Origin: Mesorhizobium sp. M7A.F.Ca.US.008.03.1.1
Lineage (GTDB): Bacteria; Pseudomonadota; Alphaproteobacteria; Rhizobiales; Rhizobiaceae
Length of the DNA: 64,000 bases
Assembly: GCF_003997495.1 (NCBI RefSeq)
Contig: NZ_RZRU01000004.1
Span: 62,001-126,000 of the forward strand
Reading direction: 5' to 3'
Of the stretch, positions 46,432-55,244 are shown piece after piece. The notes beneath the pieces were generated by a model. It worked only from the letters and a program-made list of their open reading frames with translations, searched no databases and was not told where the DNA came from. The position numbers and the translations under genes were made by a program. Numbering within the stretch: the stretch's first letter is position 1; each line of letters starts with the position of its first letter.

Positions 46432-47634
46432 TCAACGGATCCCTGTCTGCGTCTCGTTCAAAGATTGGAGCGTTGAAAAGGGCTCCGCATGGGCTTTTAC
46501 CATTTCGCTCATTAGAATATCCGCGCCAGTCATCAGGGGGACCAGTGTTTCCGCAAATGTGTATGTTTTGATGCCGTAAAGCCACTTCAGGTAAAGAAGG
46601 GCAGCTGATGTGCCCGAGACGCAGCCAACGATGTTCATCCGGGATACGACAAGTTCTATCGGATATATGTGTGGAAGATTTGCTTCCATGATCCTGGTGC
46701 CGGCGTCGGCCGTAACATTGCCGACCGTATCCAGCAATTCGGGAAAGAAGGGCGTGCTTATTCTGGGATGTTCCTTCCAGATGACGTCGTATCCCCTCTC
46801 GACGATCTGCTCCGCAATGTGCCGATAGATCGCCGCCTCCTGCGCGTGCGACATTATGCCATTTCGTGACAATGCCTGCCCTAGCAGCAGTATCCGTGGG
46901 TTGGCTGACACACGGCAAGGTTCATTGCCGCCGGAAAGCGAACCCCTGCAAGCTTCATCTATTACATCGCGCATCAGTGAAGCGCCGACCTGGAATCTTG
47001 GTACGTTCTCCAGAGCATCATGAATGGGGATTTCGTGAAGCAAAGAATAAAACTTTGTCACCCGTCTCAGATGGTGTCTTTCTATCTTGTCGGCCGCCTT
47101 CCTCAACCGGAACGCCGGTGAAATTGTAGAGAGTCCTGCAATCAAGGCTCCGGTGATGCGCCGTCGAAACCTGGTGCCTGGCGGCCGTGACATGGTCGAC
47201 ATTTCGAATGGAAGGTATGACGTCAAGCCATCCTCATACAAAACGATCTCGGCTTCTGGGTATGAGTCCAGCAGTATTTTTTCCGATGGCCGGTTAACGA
47301 AGCAGGCCCAGATCTCAACTTCGGAACTCGCGTCGAGACCAATTGTGTCTCGGATCAGACGATGGATCCGGAAAATTTGCAGCTGCCCATATTTACGCTC
47401 GGACGTCAGAAGGTCGTATGCCCATATGATCCGTTTCCAGGTCCATACTGTAGACGCAAGTTCAGCAAGACCGGTCTTGAAATGCTCGGAAACGCCGGCC
47501 GTTTCATAAAGCAGGAGATAGTCCTCATGCTCCTGATCCGCCTGGGAGCTTCCATCCATTGTTGATTGGCGAAGTGAGGCAACCAGGCTGAGCAATTGCC
47601 AGCTGCCAAAGACGCAGCATATTCGAGGTGGCAA
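46432..47634 (-). CDS. Alpha-2,8-polysialyltransferase family protein
   Basis: A 400-aa protein. The family motifs are ILLLGQALSRNGIMSH near residue 250, ERGYDVIWKEHPRISTPF near 287 and VVSRMNIVGCVSGTSAALLYLKWLYGI near 335, matching the polysialyltransferase (GT38/A-2_8-polyST) superfamily. These make capsular polysialic acid or related glycans. Here it may build a capsule, K-antigen or LPS side-chain sugar; no sialic acid synthesis genes are in the window. The N-terminus (ICCVFGSWQLLSLVASL) has a mild hydrophobic segment. The AT content is higher than in neighbours, suggesting transfer. The start chosen is the first ATG. Confidence 0.78.
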   Translation of the reverse strand: MPPRICCVFGSWQLLSLVASLRQSTMDGSSQADQEHEDYLLLYETAGVSEHFKTGLAELASTVWTWKRIIWAYDLLTSERKYGQLQIFRIHRLIRDTIGLDASSEVEIWACFVNRPSEKILLDSYPEAEIVLYEDGLTSYLPFEMSTMSRPPGTRFRRRITGALIAGLSTISPAFRLRKAADKIERHHLRRVTKFYSLLHEIPIHDALENVPRFQVGASLMRDVIDEACRGSLSGGNEPCRVSANPRILLLGQALSRNGIMSHAQEAAIYRHIAEQIVERGYDVIWKEHPRISTPFFPELLDTVGNVTADAGTRIMEANLPHIYPIELVVSRMNIVGCVSGTSAALLYLKWLYGIKTYTFAETLVPLMTGADILMSEMVKAHAEPFSTLQSLNETQTGIR

Positions 47635-48280
47635 TTTAAGAACTCCAGATCGGATTGAAATAACGCAGCATGTCCCGCGATCTCAAAATTGCTTCATGTC
47701 CGACACGCCATGTGCGGGCGTCTCAGCCGCTTCATAGTATTGCCTATCGCGTCAACAGGAAATATCTTGCAGATGTCGAGTCTAACGTCCAAGATAGGCT
47801 GGAGTTCCGCACAATAGGCAGGCGAATTCACTTCAACTGAGCGGCGGAGACCTGTTGGGATCCGGCAAAAACACCCGGTGCGGCAGACCGCTCATGCGGG
47901 TCGTCTTGCCGCGTCGGTTCCCTATCGGCACCAAGAGCACGAATTCTCCCGGTTTTCGGGAAGGTCGTTGCCCGGGAAAGCGGGTTTCGCTTCCCCAGTC
48001 AAAAGTAAGCTCCAGCCATGAACCGGAGCTTGATGATGACAGAGGCAGAAACCAGAATGTTTCACAGGCTTGATGTGCCGGCCGGTCCGGTGCGGCGGCC
48101 CGGAATCCCGGCCGACCTGCAAGGCATGGCGCGTGTGGCCGCACCTGCGCATCATGCCCCATGCGAAGCCCGCACTGCTCCTCGAATGCCCTTGATGCCG
48201 ACGCTTCGGCGCAACTTTCCCGGTGAGCAGGCGAAGGGCGGCGCCGGAAATGCGCCGTTCGTCGGAGGGGTCGCCGGTGA
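47635..48280. other. 650-bp stretch with no supported gene; possible decayed sequence
   Basis: Between the polysialyltransferase-like gene and the solute-binding protein gene lie 646 bp. The first 200 bp are AT-rich and may hold the promoter of the glycan operon. Two overlapping open frames (100 and 161 codons on opposite strands around 47833-48320) show no family resemblance and overlap the 3' end of the solute-binding protein gene. A partial palindrome at 47944-47963 (TTCTCCCGGTTTTCGGGAAG) resembles the site at 51986-52004. Gene remnants are possible. Confidence 0.4.
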
Positions 48281-49918
48281 TCAGGCGGCGAGCCAGGCCC
48301 GTGTGAAATCCTGCTCATAGGCCTGATGCATCTGGTAGCCCATCAAGGCAGGTTTCATATGGCAGAACAGCTTTCGCCAGTACGGCTGAACGATGATGCC
48401 GGAATCCTGCAGCATGACCTGCAGTTCCTTCATCACCGCACGGCGCTGCTTCGGATCGGCGATGGCGTTGGCCTTGTGGACCTTGGCATCGAAGTCGGGA
48501 TCGGCGAACCCTGTCTCGTTCCATGCCGAACCGGTCTGATAGGCAAGCGCATAGGTCTGGATGCCCAGCGGTCGGGCGTTCCAATTGGTCGTCGCGAAGG
48601 GATACTTCGTCCAGTCGTTCCAGAACGCCGATTCCGGGATGACGGTGCGTTTCACCTTGAAGCCGGCGTCGCGCATCTGCTGGGCGACGGCATCGGAGCT
48701 TTCCTTGCGGTAATCGGCTTCGACCGAGATCAGGTCAAACTCGAAATCGAGCTGGCCGGCTTCCTCGAGCAATGCCCTGGCCCGGGCCGGATCACGTTTG
48801 ATCGGCGGCAGGTCGGCGTGTTCGGGATGCATCGGTCCGACATGGTCGTTCTGCGCGACGATACCCATGCCGTCGGCGCCCAGTTGCAGCACCGTTTCGT
48901 TGTCGACCGCAAGCTGTATGGCGTTGCGCACGCGCTTGTCGTCATAGGGTTTGGCGTTGACGTTGCAGCGCGAGACCAGGGTGGCGGCGGTGATGATCTC
49001 GCTTTTCTTCAGGCCCAGCCTGTCGAGCATGGCGACGTCATAGGACTGCGTCTGGCCGTTCAGGTCGATCTCACCGGATTCGAAGGCGGAGACGGTGGCG
49101 GCCGAGTCGGTGCCGTAGTCGGTCCAGTCGATGCCGTCGAGGAACACCTCGCCGCCCCACCACGACCCGTCCGGCCGCTTGCGCACCGAGGCAGCAACGC
49201 CGACATCGAGTCTTTCAAGCTCGAACGGACCTGTGGAAACGGGGTTGGCCGACAGTGGCGCTGCCTTCGGATTGAATGTGTGGTGGACGATCAATGCCGG
49301 GTAGTCGGTCATCGCCGGGATGATGGTGATGTCGGGCTGCGACAGTTTCAGGACCACGGTGTGGTCATCGCGAACTTCGATGGCACCAGTGCGCGCCACC
49401 GTGGTGTCGGGATCGATCAGGGCGGTCATGCGCCCCGCCATCGAGTTGCCGGCGGCATCCTTCTCGCACCAGCGCGTGATGTTGAAGGCGACATCCGTGG
49501 CGGTGAAATCGTCGCCGTTCGACCATTTCACCCCCGGGCGCACCTTGAGCACATATTCCGTGGCGTTCGCATTGATCTCCCAGCTCTGCAGCAGCACCGG
49601 CTCGAAGGTGAAATCCGGCTTCCAGCGCACCAGCGGTTCGAGAAACTGCATCGCGATGTTGCCCATTTGCGATACCTTGAACTTGCGTGGGTCATCCAGC
49701 TCCATCACCTGCATGGCAACACGCAGCACGCCGCCCTTCCTGGGTTGGGCGGCTTCCTCGGCCCGCGCCGGGACCGGCTGACCGATGAGCCCATAGGCAA
49801 TCGCCGTGCTGGCGCCGAAGGCGCTGGCCAGCGCCAGGAACTCGCGGCGGCCAAGTGCGCCGCTCTTCGCGCCTTCCGCAAATGTGCCGATCGCCGGATG
49901 AAGAGGTTTGGATGTCAT
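48281..49918 (-). CDS. Peptide/opine-type ABC transporter substrate-binding protein (SBP_bac_5)
   Basis: A 545-aa periplasmic binding protein. A Tat-type signal (LGRREFLALASAFGASTAIAYG) is followed by the SBP_bac_5 pattern: GGVLRVAMQVME, then VLLQSWEINANATEYVLKVRPGVKWSNGDDFTATDVAF (seen in parts) and VSTGPFELERLDVG. It likely binds oligopeptides, opines or similar. No permease or ATPase gene is adjacent, so the transporter is encoded elsewhere. It diverges from a LysR gene by 128 bp, suggesting regulation by it. Confidence 0.92.
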   Translation of the reverse strand: MTSKPLHPAIGTFAEGAKSGALGRREFLALASAFGASTAIAYGLIGQPVPARAEEAAQPRKGGVLRVAMQVMELDDPRKFKVSQMGNIAMQFLEPLVRWKPDFTFEPVLLQSWEINANATEYVLKVRPGVKWSNGDDFTATDVAFNITRWCEKDAAGNSMAGRMTALIDPDTTVARTGAIEVRDDHTVVLKLSQPDITIIPAMTDYPALIVHHTFNPKAAPLSANPVSTGPFELERLDVGVAASVRKRPDGSWWGGEVFLDGIDWTDYGTDSAATVSAFESGEIDLNGQTQSYDVAMLDRLGLKKSEIITAATLVSRCNVNAKPYDDKRVRNAIQLAVDNETVLQLGADGMGIVAQNDHVGPMHPEHADLPPIKRDPARARALLEEAGQLDFEFDLISVEADYRKESSDAVAQQMRDAGFKVKRTVIPESAFWNDWTKYPFATTNWNARPLGIQTYALAYQTGSAWNETGFADPDFDAKVHKANAIADPKQRRAVMKELQVMLQDSGIIVQPYWRKLFCHMKPALMGYQMHQAYEQDFTRAWLAA

Positions 49919-50046
49919 ATCGGTTCTCCCATTGTTGATTTTACGCCCAAATTCGGTGGAATGCCCTTGCCGCGTCGTTGCTGGGCGCTGTTTTCTACAG
50001 GACGCAGCCGATGGCGGCGGGGCCGCGACGGCGAGAGGAAGGCAAG

Positions 50047-50946
50047 ATGAATCTTCTGACGGCGATGCGGGTGTTCGATCGGGTCTGCCTGCTGGGCAGC
50101 CTGTCGGCGGCGTCGCGCGATCTCAACATGTCGACGACGGCCGTCAGCCGCACCATCAAGGAACTGGAAGACGACCTCGGCGTCCGGCTCATCAATCGCA
50201 CCACAAGGCGCCTCAGCCTCACCGAGGCGGGCCGCGACTATGCTCCGCGTGCCCGCAGCCTGCTCGACGACATTTCCGAACTGCAGGATTCGACGCGCGG
50301 CCTGCACAAGGAGACGCGCGGTCTGATCCGGGTTTCCTGCTCCAACGTTCTGGGCCACACCCGCATAACCAAGCTGGTGCCGAAATTCCTCGAAGAGAAC
50401 CCGCTCACCACGATCGAGTTCGACCTCACCGCGCGTTATGTCGTCGGCATTGTCGAGGAAGGCTACGATGTCGCCATCCGCTTCGGCGGTCAGTCGGATT
50501 CCGCCTTGATTGCCCGCCGGCTTGGTGAGGTCCGCAACTATGTCTGCGCCACGCCCGATTATTGGGACGCAAACGGCCGCCCGGTCCACCCGGATGAGTT
50601 GGCAAGCCATTCCTGCGTGCTGAGCAATTTCGCCAAGCGCCTTGGCACATGGCCTTTCATCGGACCAGACGGCCCTTTCGATGCGGCTGTCGGCGGGCGC
50701 ATCTCGACCAACAGCGTCGAGGCCGCCTACCAGATGACCACCGCCGGTTTCGGCATCGGCAACCTGCCCAGCCTGCTGGTCGACGCTGCGATCAGGGACG
50801 GCCGGCTGGAAGTGCAGCTGGATGAGTTTCGCCCCGGCTCCAGCCCAATCTACGCACTCTATCCGCACCGCACCTATATTGCGGCCAAGGTGCGCGCGTT
50901 CGTCGATTTCCTGATCCGCGAACTGTCGGCCGACTTCACCGCCTGA
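50047..50946 (+). CDS. LysR-family transcriptional regulator
   Basis: A 299-aa LTTR. The N-terminal winged helix reads LTAMRVFDRVCLLGSLSAASRDLNMSTTAVSRTIKELEDDLGVRLINRTTRRLSLTEAG (seen in parts), followed by an effector-binding domain containing EEGYDVAIRFGG, as in the GcvA/AlsR-like subgroup. The ATG at 50047 is the family start. It diverges from the solute-binding protein gene and lies upstream of the convergent PhyH-like gene, and may control both. Confidence 0.93.
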   Translation: MNLLTAMRVFDRVCLLGSLSAASRDLNMSTTAVSRTIKELEDDLGVRLINRTTRRLSLTEAGRDYAPRARSLLDDISELQDSTRGLHKETRGLIRVSCSNVLGHTRITKLVPKFLEENPLTTIEFDLTARYVVGIVEEGYDVAIRFGGQSDSALIARRLGEVRNYVCATPDYWDANGRPVHPDELASHSCVLSNFAKRLGTWPFIGPDGPFDAAVGGRISTNSVEAAYQMTTAGFGIGNLPSLLVDAAIRDGRLEVQLDEFRPGSSPIYALYPHRTYIAAKVRAFVDFLIRELSADFTA

Positions 50947-51032
50947 AATGCTGCCCGATTGCCGGCCAACGCCGTCAGGGGCCTGGCGCGAACGCCAAGC
51001 CCCCTCTGCCCCCGTCGCCCGACGCGGCAGCG

Positions 51033-51905
51033 TCATTTCCACCAGGCGGTGGTGTCGTACATCGGTCCCGGCTCCTCGAAGAGCTTTTCGTATTTGCACA
51101 GTGCCGGCGCCTTGCCGAGCGGCACCGAAACACCGTCCCTGAACGCCCATTCACCACGTTGCGTCGTATCGGCCCGCACATAGCTGGACAGTGCAAAGGC
51201 CCGGTCGTGCTGCGACTTGTTGGGCGAGGAGCCGTGCACGGTAAGCAGCCCCCACAAAGCAAGGTCGCCCGGCTCCAGCACCAGCGGAACGATGGTCGCC
51301 GGGTCGATGCCGACCTTGCGCAACTCCTCCTCGGCGGTCAGGCCCTTCATCAGTTCGCCGGTCCCCTCGTCCGACAGGCCGAGATAGCCGAGCTTGTGGC
51401 TGCCAGGCACGACCTGAAGGCAGCCATTGTCCAGCGTCGCCCGATCGACCGCGAGACCTGTTGTCACGGTGGCGTCGGCGACATTGTCGAAGGCGGCCTG
51501 GTTACGGAAGCGCAGATCCTGGTGGAAGCGATAACCCGTGACATTGGCGCCGGGCGGCTTCCAGTGCAGTTGCTGGGCGATCTGCCTTATGTCGCGGCCG
51601 ATCAGGCCCTCGAGCAGCTTCAGATAGTCGGGATTGCGGCGGAACTGCTCGAAATAAGAATTGATCCAGGAAAACCAGTAAGCCTGCAGCACATAGCGTT
51701 GGCCAAAGTCGGTTTCAGGCAGGATCTGGAAATTAAGGTTGCCGTGCCGGAAGGTGGCGTGATGCTTGAGGCCTTCGGCATAGACCGCATCGGTTTCCTT
51801 CTTCAGCCGGATCATCTCGTCGCCGTCGACGAATTGTCGAACGACTGCGTATCCTTCCTCGCGGTACTGCTCAACCGCTTCGCGTGCCTGCCTGTCCGTC
51901 AGCAT
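51033..51905 (-). CDS. Phytanoyl-CoA dioxygenase (PhyH) family protein
   Basis: A 290-aa Fe(II)/2-oxoglutarate dioxygenase. The metal motif HQD is in YRFHQDLRFRNQ near residue 128, and the distal His is in LLTVHGSSPNKSQHDRAFALSSYVR near residue 226 with the 2OG-binding Arg nearby. The gene ends 86 bp from the LysR gene and is convergent to it. PhyH enzymes hydroxylate acyl-CoA, ectoine or phosphonate-type substrates; this one cannot be assigned. The upstream palindrome at 51986-52004 suggests regulation by a dimeric repressor or activator. Confidence 0.88.
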   Translation of the reverse strand: MLTDRQAREAVEQYREEGYAVVRQFVDGDEMIRLKKETDAVYAEGLKHHATFRHGNLNFQILPETDFGQRYVLQAYWFSWINSYFEQFRRNPDYLKLLEGLIGRDIRQIAQQLHWKPPGANVTGYRFHQDLRFRNQAAFDNVADATVTTGLAVDRATLDNGCLQVVPGSHKLGYLGLSDEGTGELMKGLTAEEELRKVGIDPATIVPLVLEPGDLALWGLLTVHGSSPNKSQHDRAFALSSYVRADTTQRGEWAFRDGVSVPLGKAPALCKYEKLFEEPGPMYDTTAWWK

Positions 51906-51985
51906 GTTCGTGACAACCCCTCTGTGATCAGTGTCGATAGTAACGAAGGGGTTGCCGGCGATAAGCCATGGATTTTGGCATCGAC

Positions 51986-52004
51986 TTTCCCGATTATCGG
52001 GAAA
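51986..52004. promoter_or_regulatory. 19-bp palindrome, predicted operator upstream of the PhyH gene
   Basis: TTTCCCGATTATCGGGAAA reads the same on both strands except for the central T (9-bp arms). It is 81 bp upstream of the PhyH start in a 166-bp non-coding gap. It fits the size and symmetry of a dimeric regulator site, and the LysR protein encoded at 50047 is the nearest candidate. A related but imperfect site (TTCTCCCGGTTTTCGGGAAG) is at 47944-47963. Confidence 0.65.
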
Positions 52005-52071
52005 TTGAGCGGGGCGTCAAAGGTGCATCGGTCGCAACCGGCTGGTCAGATACGTGCTGTGCCGGCAGGCC

Positions 52072-54162
52072 CTAAAAATAGGTTCGCGGCGCGACAAGGT
52101 TCTTCTGCTGGCGAACATAAAAACAATAGAAGCCGAACGCCGCTGCAAACCACATGAAGGCCTCACCCATGGCCAGCCGGTTGTTGGAATTGGTAAGGAT
52201 GCTTAGGGCGAAGAAGACCAGTGTGGAGATGTAACAGAACCATGCGGCCGGAGCGACAAGCTTGGCTCGCATGGCCAGCAGAACCTGCCTGGCCGACCAG
52301 GTGTAGAGAAAGGCAAAGAACGCCAGTCCGACCACACCATAGCGCACGGCAATCTCCAGATAACCATTGTGGAAGACGTTGAAGATCATGGGATGATAGG
52401 TTCTGTTCTCCCATTCGGTCAGCCAGCTGGAACTGGCTCCGAAGATCGGGTGGCGTTTCCAGATATCGATCGCATCCGCCCACAGCATCAGCCTTTCCTT
52501 GGCTGCAAGCGGCACCGCATCGCTCGCGATGGCGCGGTCGAAGGCGGGGAGGACGCCATGCCGGAATACATCCGGAACCAATGTTTTGACGAACGCCATG
52601 GTATCGTCGGCGGTGGACGAGAAGATGTTGTGTGCCGCGACAATGCCTGCCGCCACGATCACCAGCACGCCACCCGAAACCAACAGTTCGCGGCGATGAC
52701 CTTTCGCCAGGGTCATGACCAATAACAAGAGCAGAGCGAGGGCAAGCGCAAGCCACACGCCCTTTGACCGCATCTCGATGATATTGACGAGGGCAAGCAG
52801 CAGGACGGCTGCCGACAGCGCCCAATACAGGTTCTTGGTTGCTCTCCTGAGGTCCGTTCTCTGGGCCGAGTAAGCCATGAATTGCAGCGTGCAAAGGAAG
52901 ATGAAACCGGCCGCCACCGACGCGTGGATGGGATTGTTGAAAAGCCACGGGGCCGGTTGGATGCCTTGAAACATGTTCGAATAGAAGGTGTCCGCCGCCA
53001 GGAAGACAAGGCTGAGGATCATGAACCAGAGCACGAGCCGTGCGGGCTGCCTGACAAACAGCAGAAACGCGAAGCCGGTCGTCGCATAGAACAGCGGAAA
53101 CATGTAAATGCCTTCGGCGCCGCCCAACTGGTGGGTGCCGAAATAGACGATCGCCAGTCGGATGAAGACGTAGAGCGACCAGCCCAGACACAGGAAGCCG
53201 ACCCAACCGATCAGCGGTTTGCTGTAGGTCCACAAATCCACCCTGAACCAGCGGATGAGCGCGACCAGGGCCAGCGCCAGGCCGGCGTAGCGGTAGGTAT
53301 CGGCCTCGCGCCACACCGCGGAAACCAAGGCGAGAATGGCGAGTGCCACAAGCAACAGAAGCAAGGTGTGGCGCGGCGCGTTGTCCTTGGCATAGTCCAG
53401 CGTATCTCGCGGCAAAGGGGGCCGCAGCAGGACGTGATGCAGGCGGCGCAGCTCGTCGCTGGCCCGCAACACCCCGGCACGTAGCCGGCTCGGTCCGCCC
53501 AACCTTGCGGATTTGTAGCTTCCTGAGGGACCGGCTATGCCGGAGATCTCACTGCTGGCGGCGAAGCCGAGCACGTTTTGGCGGACCGAATAGACTTTCA
53601 GGCCGGTATCCCAAAAGCGTTCGAGTGCGACGTCCCATGGCATTTTCATGACGGCGAGCGCCGACAACAGACCCTGCGCGCCCTCCCGCGTCACCAGATA
53701 GGCGGCGGCCGAGCCTTGCGGGCCATGCAGCGCACGACCGATCTCGTCGCCTTCCGCCGTCTCGACGGCGCGCATGAAGAAGCTGATGCGATGGTTGGTC
53801 AGCTTGATGACGTCGAAATCCGGCACCGCCGCGATGATGGCCTCGATGCGCCGCATCGTGTTTTCGCTGAAGAGGACGTCGTCCTCGACGATCAGGCCAT
53901 GGGCGCTGCCGCCGGCCAGGAATGTTTCCAGCGCCTGGATATGGCTGCGGTAACAGGCATATTCGCCGGAAAGGATGTCGCGCCCGCTCAGCTTGCGCGC
54001 GGCTGGCAGATCGATCTCCGTCCAGTCTTTTTCAGCAAGCGCCCGACCGTCGACGGCCGCAATGCGCTGCAAGGTCAGGCCTGCCGCTTCGGCGCTGGCG
54101 AGCAATTCGCTCCAGCGCTGGGTCTCGCGATCGAGGTTGATGGCGAAGATAGGAAGGTTCAT
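52072..54162 (-). CDS. Fusion of GT25 glycosyltransferase and O-antigen ligase/polymerase-like membrane protein
   Basis: A 696-aa two-domain protein. Residues 1 to about 230 are a GT25 (LPS/LOS glycosyltransferase) domain: FAINLDRETQRWSELLASAE, LSGEYACYRSHIQALETF, LIVEDDVLFSEN (EDD acidic motif) and LKVYSVRQNVLGF. Residues about 265-690 have ten or more transmembrane helices and the O-antigen ligase/Wzy-type periplasmic loop region (RHPIFGASSSWLTEWENRTYHPMIFNVFHNGYLEIAVRYG, seen in parts). A single reading frame joins them without a stop. The usual arrangement is two separate proteins. The protein probably adds a sugar at the cytoplasmic face and joins or polymerises glycan at the periplasmic face. 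The start at 54162 opens the GT25 domain. Confidence 0.87.
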   Translation of the reverse strand: MNLPIFAINLDRETQRWSELLASAEAAGLTLQRIAAVDGRALAEKDWTEIDLPAARKLSGRDILSGEYACYRSHIQALETFLAGGSAHGLIVEDDVLFSENTMRRIEAIIAAVPDFDVIKLTNHRISFFMRAVETAEGDEIGRALHGPQGSAAAYLVTREGAQGLLSALAVMKMPWDVALERFWDTGLKVYSVRQNVLGFAASSEISGIAGPSGSYKSARLGGPSRLRAGVLRASDELRRLHHVLLRPPLPRDTLDYAKDNAPRHTLLLLLVALAILALVSAVWREADTYRYAGLALALVALIRWFRVDLWTYSKPLIGWVGFLCLGWSLYVFIRLAIVYFGTHQLGGAEGIYMFPLFYATTGFAFLLFVRQPARLVLWFMILSLVFLAADTFYSNMFQGIQPAPWLFNNPIHASVAAGFIFLCTLQFMAYSAQRTDLRRATKNLYWALSAAVLLLALVNIIEMRSKGVWLALALALLLLLVMTLAKGHRRELLVSGGVLVIVAAGIVAAHNIFSSTADDTMAFVKTLVPDVFRHGVLPAFDRAIASDAVPLAAKERLMLWADAIDIWKRHPIFGASSSWLTEWENRTYHPMIFNVFHNGYLEIAVRYGVVGLAFFAFLYTWSARQVLLAMRAKLVAPAAWFCYISTLVFFALSILTNSNNRLAMGEAFMWFAAAFGFYCFYVRQQKNLVAPRTYF

Positions 54163-54388
54163 TGAAGTTCCATGTTGAGCCGCCACCCACCCGGCCGACC
54201 TATGTATGGAAAGAAGGAGATGTTCAAGGCGATACTGTTCAGACCATGTGCAAGTGGTGTCCCAATTCGCCGTGATCGCGTGGGTTCTCCTGAACTTATG
54301 ACGCAGTAAAATTGCTAGCCGCTGGACTCGTTGGAAGATCGCAAAGGTACTCTCGGGTCCTATGTGTCCGGAACGGACCTGAGCGGGA

Positions 54389-54463
54389 TGGCTGGGGCGC
54401 CAGGATTCGAACCTGGGAATGTCGGTACCAAAAACCGATGCCTTACCACTTGGCGACGCCCCA
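54389..54463 (-). tRNA. tRNA-Gln (anticodon TTG)
   Basis: The minus strand of 54389-54463 folds into a 75-nt cloverleaf. Acceptor TGGGGCG pairs with CGCCCCA, followed by encoded CCA. The anticodon stem TCGGT/ACCGA encloses the loop TTTTGGT, giving anticodon TTG (Gln, CAA). The T arm is CCAGG-TTCGAAT-CCTGG. The D arm contains AAGTGGTAAGGC. All expected positions are present. Confidence 0.96.
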
Positions 54464-54589
54464 ATTACCGTCAGAGTCGCTTGTGCGGCGCGTTATTAGC
54501 AGAGCAGCCGAAAAGCACAATGCCCATGAATGGTGGTGAGAACGCCTGTTTGGGCAGCAAAAGCAACGCCGCCAGACAGCACGAGCTGG

Positions 54590-54934
54590 CTATTCGGACC
54601 ACACCGCCATCTCGTTGCCGGCCGGATCGGCAAAGTGGAAACGGCGGCCGCCAGGGAAAGCGAAGATCGGTTTGACGACCGTGCCGCCGGCGTTTTCGAC
54701 AGCGTCGAGGGTCGCCTCCAGATCCCTGCTGTAGAGTACCGGCAGCGGCTTTGATGGCGCTTCGGCGGCGTCGGCCTGAAACCCCCCGTCCAGGCCTTCG
54801 GCAAAGGCCGAATAGGTCGGCCCATAGTCAGTGAACGACCAGGCAAAGGCGGCACTGTAGAAGGCCTTCAGCCGGTCCAGCGTCCCGCCCGTAGCCGGCA
54901 TTTCCAGGTAGTCGAGTTTTCCGGACAATTTCAT
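54590..54934 (-). CDS. VOC (glyoxalase/bleomycin-resistance) family protein
   Basis: A 114-aa single VOC fold. The N-terminus KLSGKLDYLEMPATGG and C-terminal RRFHFADPAGNEMAVWSE fit the glyoxalase-like superfamily; the middle contains AFYSAAFAWSFTDYGPTYSAFAEG. Such proteins are lyases, dioxygenases or antibiotic-binding proteins, and the substrate cannot be inferred. The start at 54934 begins the conserved fold; upstream open frame to 55054 has no similarity. Confidence 0.85.
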   Translation of the reverse strand: MKLSGKLDYLEMPATGGTLDRLKAFYSAAFAWSFTDYGPTYSAFAEGLDGGFQADAAEAPSKPLPVLYSRDLEATLDAVENAGGTVVKPIFAFPGGRRFHFADPAGNEMAVWSE

Positions 54935-55244
54935 AGCCACCTCGTTGTTCACTCTATGTTCTACTCCAGATTCCCCGACATAGCAAGTCTTTTTGCCGCA
55001 TCCTGGCGCTGTAAGTTGCGACACGGCGGCAACGTTCGGTTCCTTCGCGTTCAACGCATCGCAGGCATTACGCGCGGGTTGTTCGCTGCTTCAAAGCAGC
55101 ACCTCGTCCACGATGGACGTGCTGTTTCCAAAGCCGCTTCCGGAAACCTAAGTGATACTACTGGCGGCATCAGACCGGAAATCCGCCAGTCACACCGCCC
55201 GGCCAGGGGTTGATTGCCCCCGGCCGTTTCCTCGATTGCGCGCT
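54935..55244. other. Intergenic gap between the VOC gene and bioY
   Basis: About 310 bp lie between the start of the VOC gene and the 3' end of bioY. Several short open frames are present on both strands but none resembles a protein family or has a good ribosome-binding site. I see no RNA gene or clear repeat. Confidence 0.35.

Noticed and set aside
48018..48320. 100-codon plus-strand open frame in the gap before the solute-binding protein gene
   Set aside because: No similarity seen, overlaps the 3' end of a real gene and lacks a good ribosome-binding site.
48326..50050. 574-codon plus-strand open frame opposite the solute-binding protein gene
   Set aside because: Antisense to a gene with Tat signal and SBP motifs; no family resemblance.
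54389..54463. tRNA-Gln as an integration site for a genomic island
   Set aside because: No integrase gene or direct repeat of the tRNA 3' end was seen in the window.
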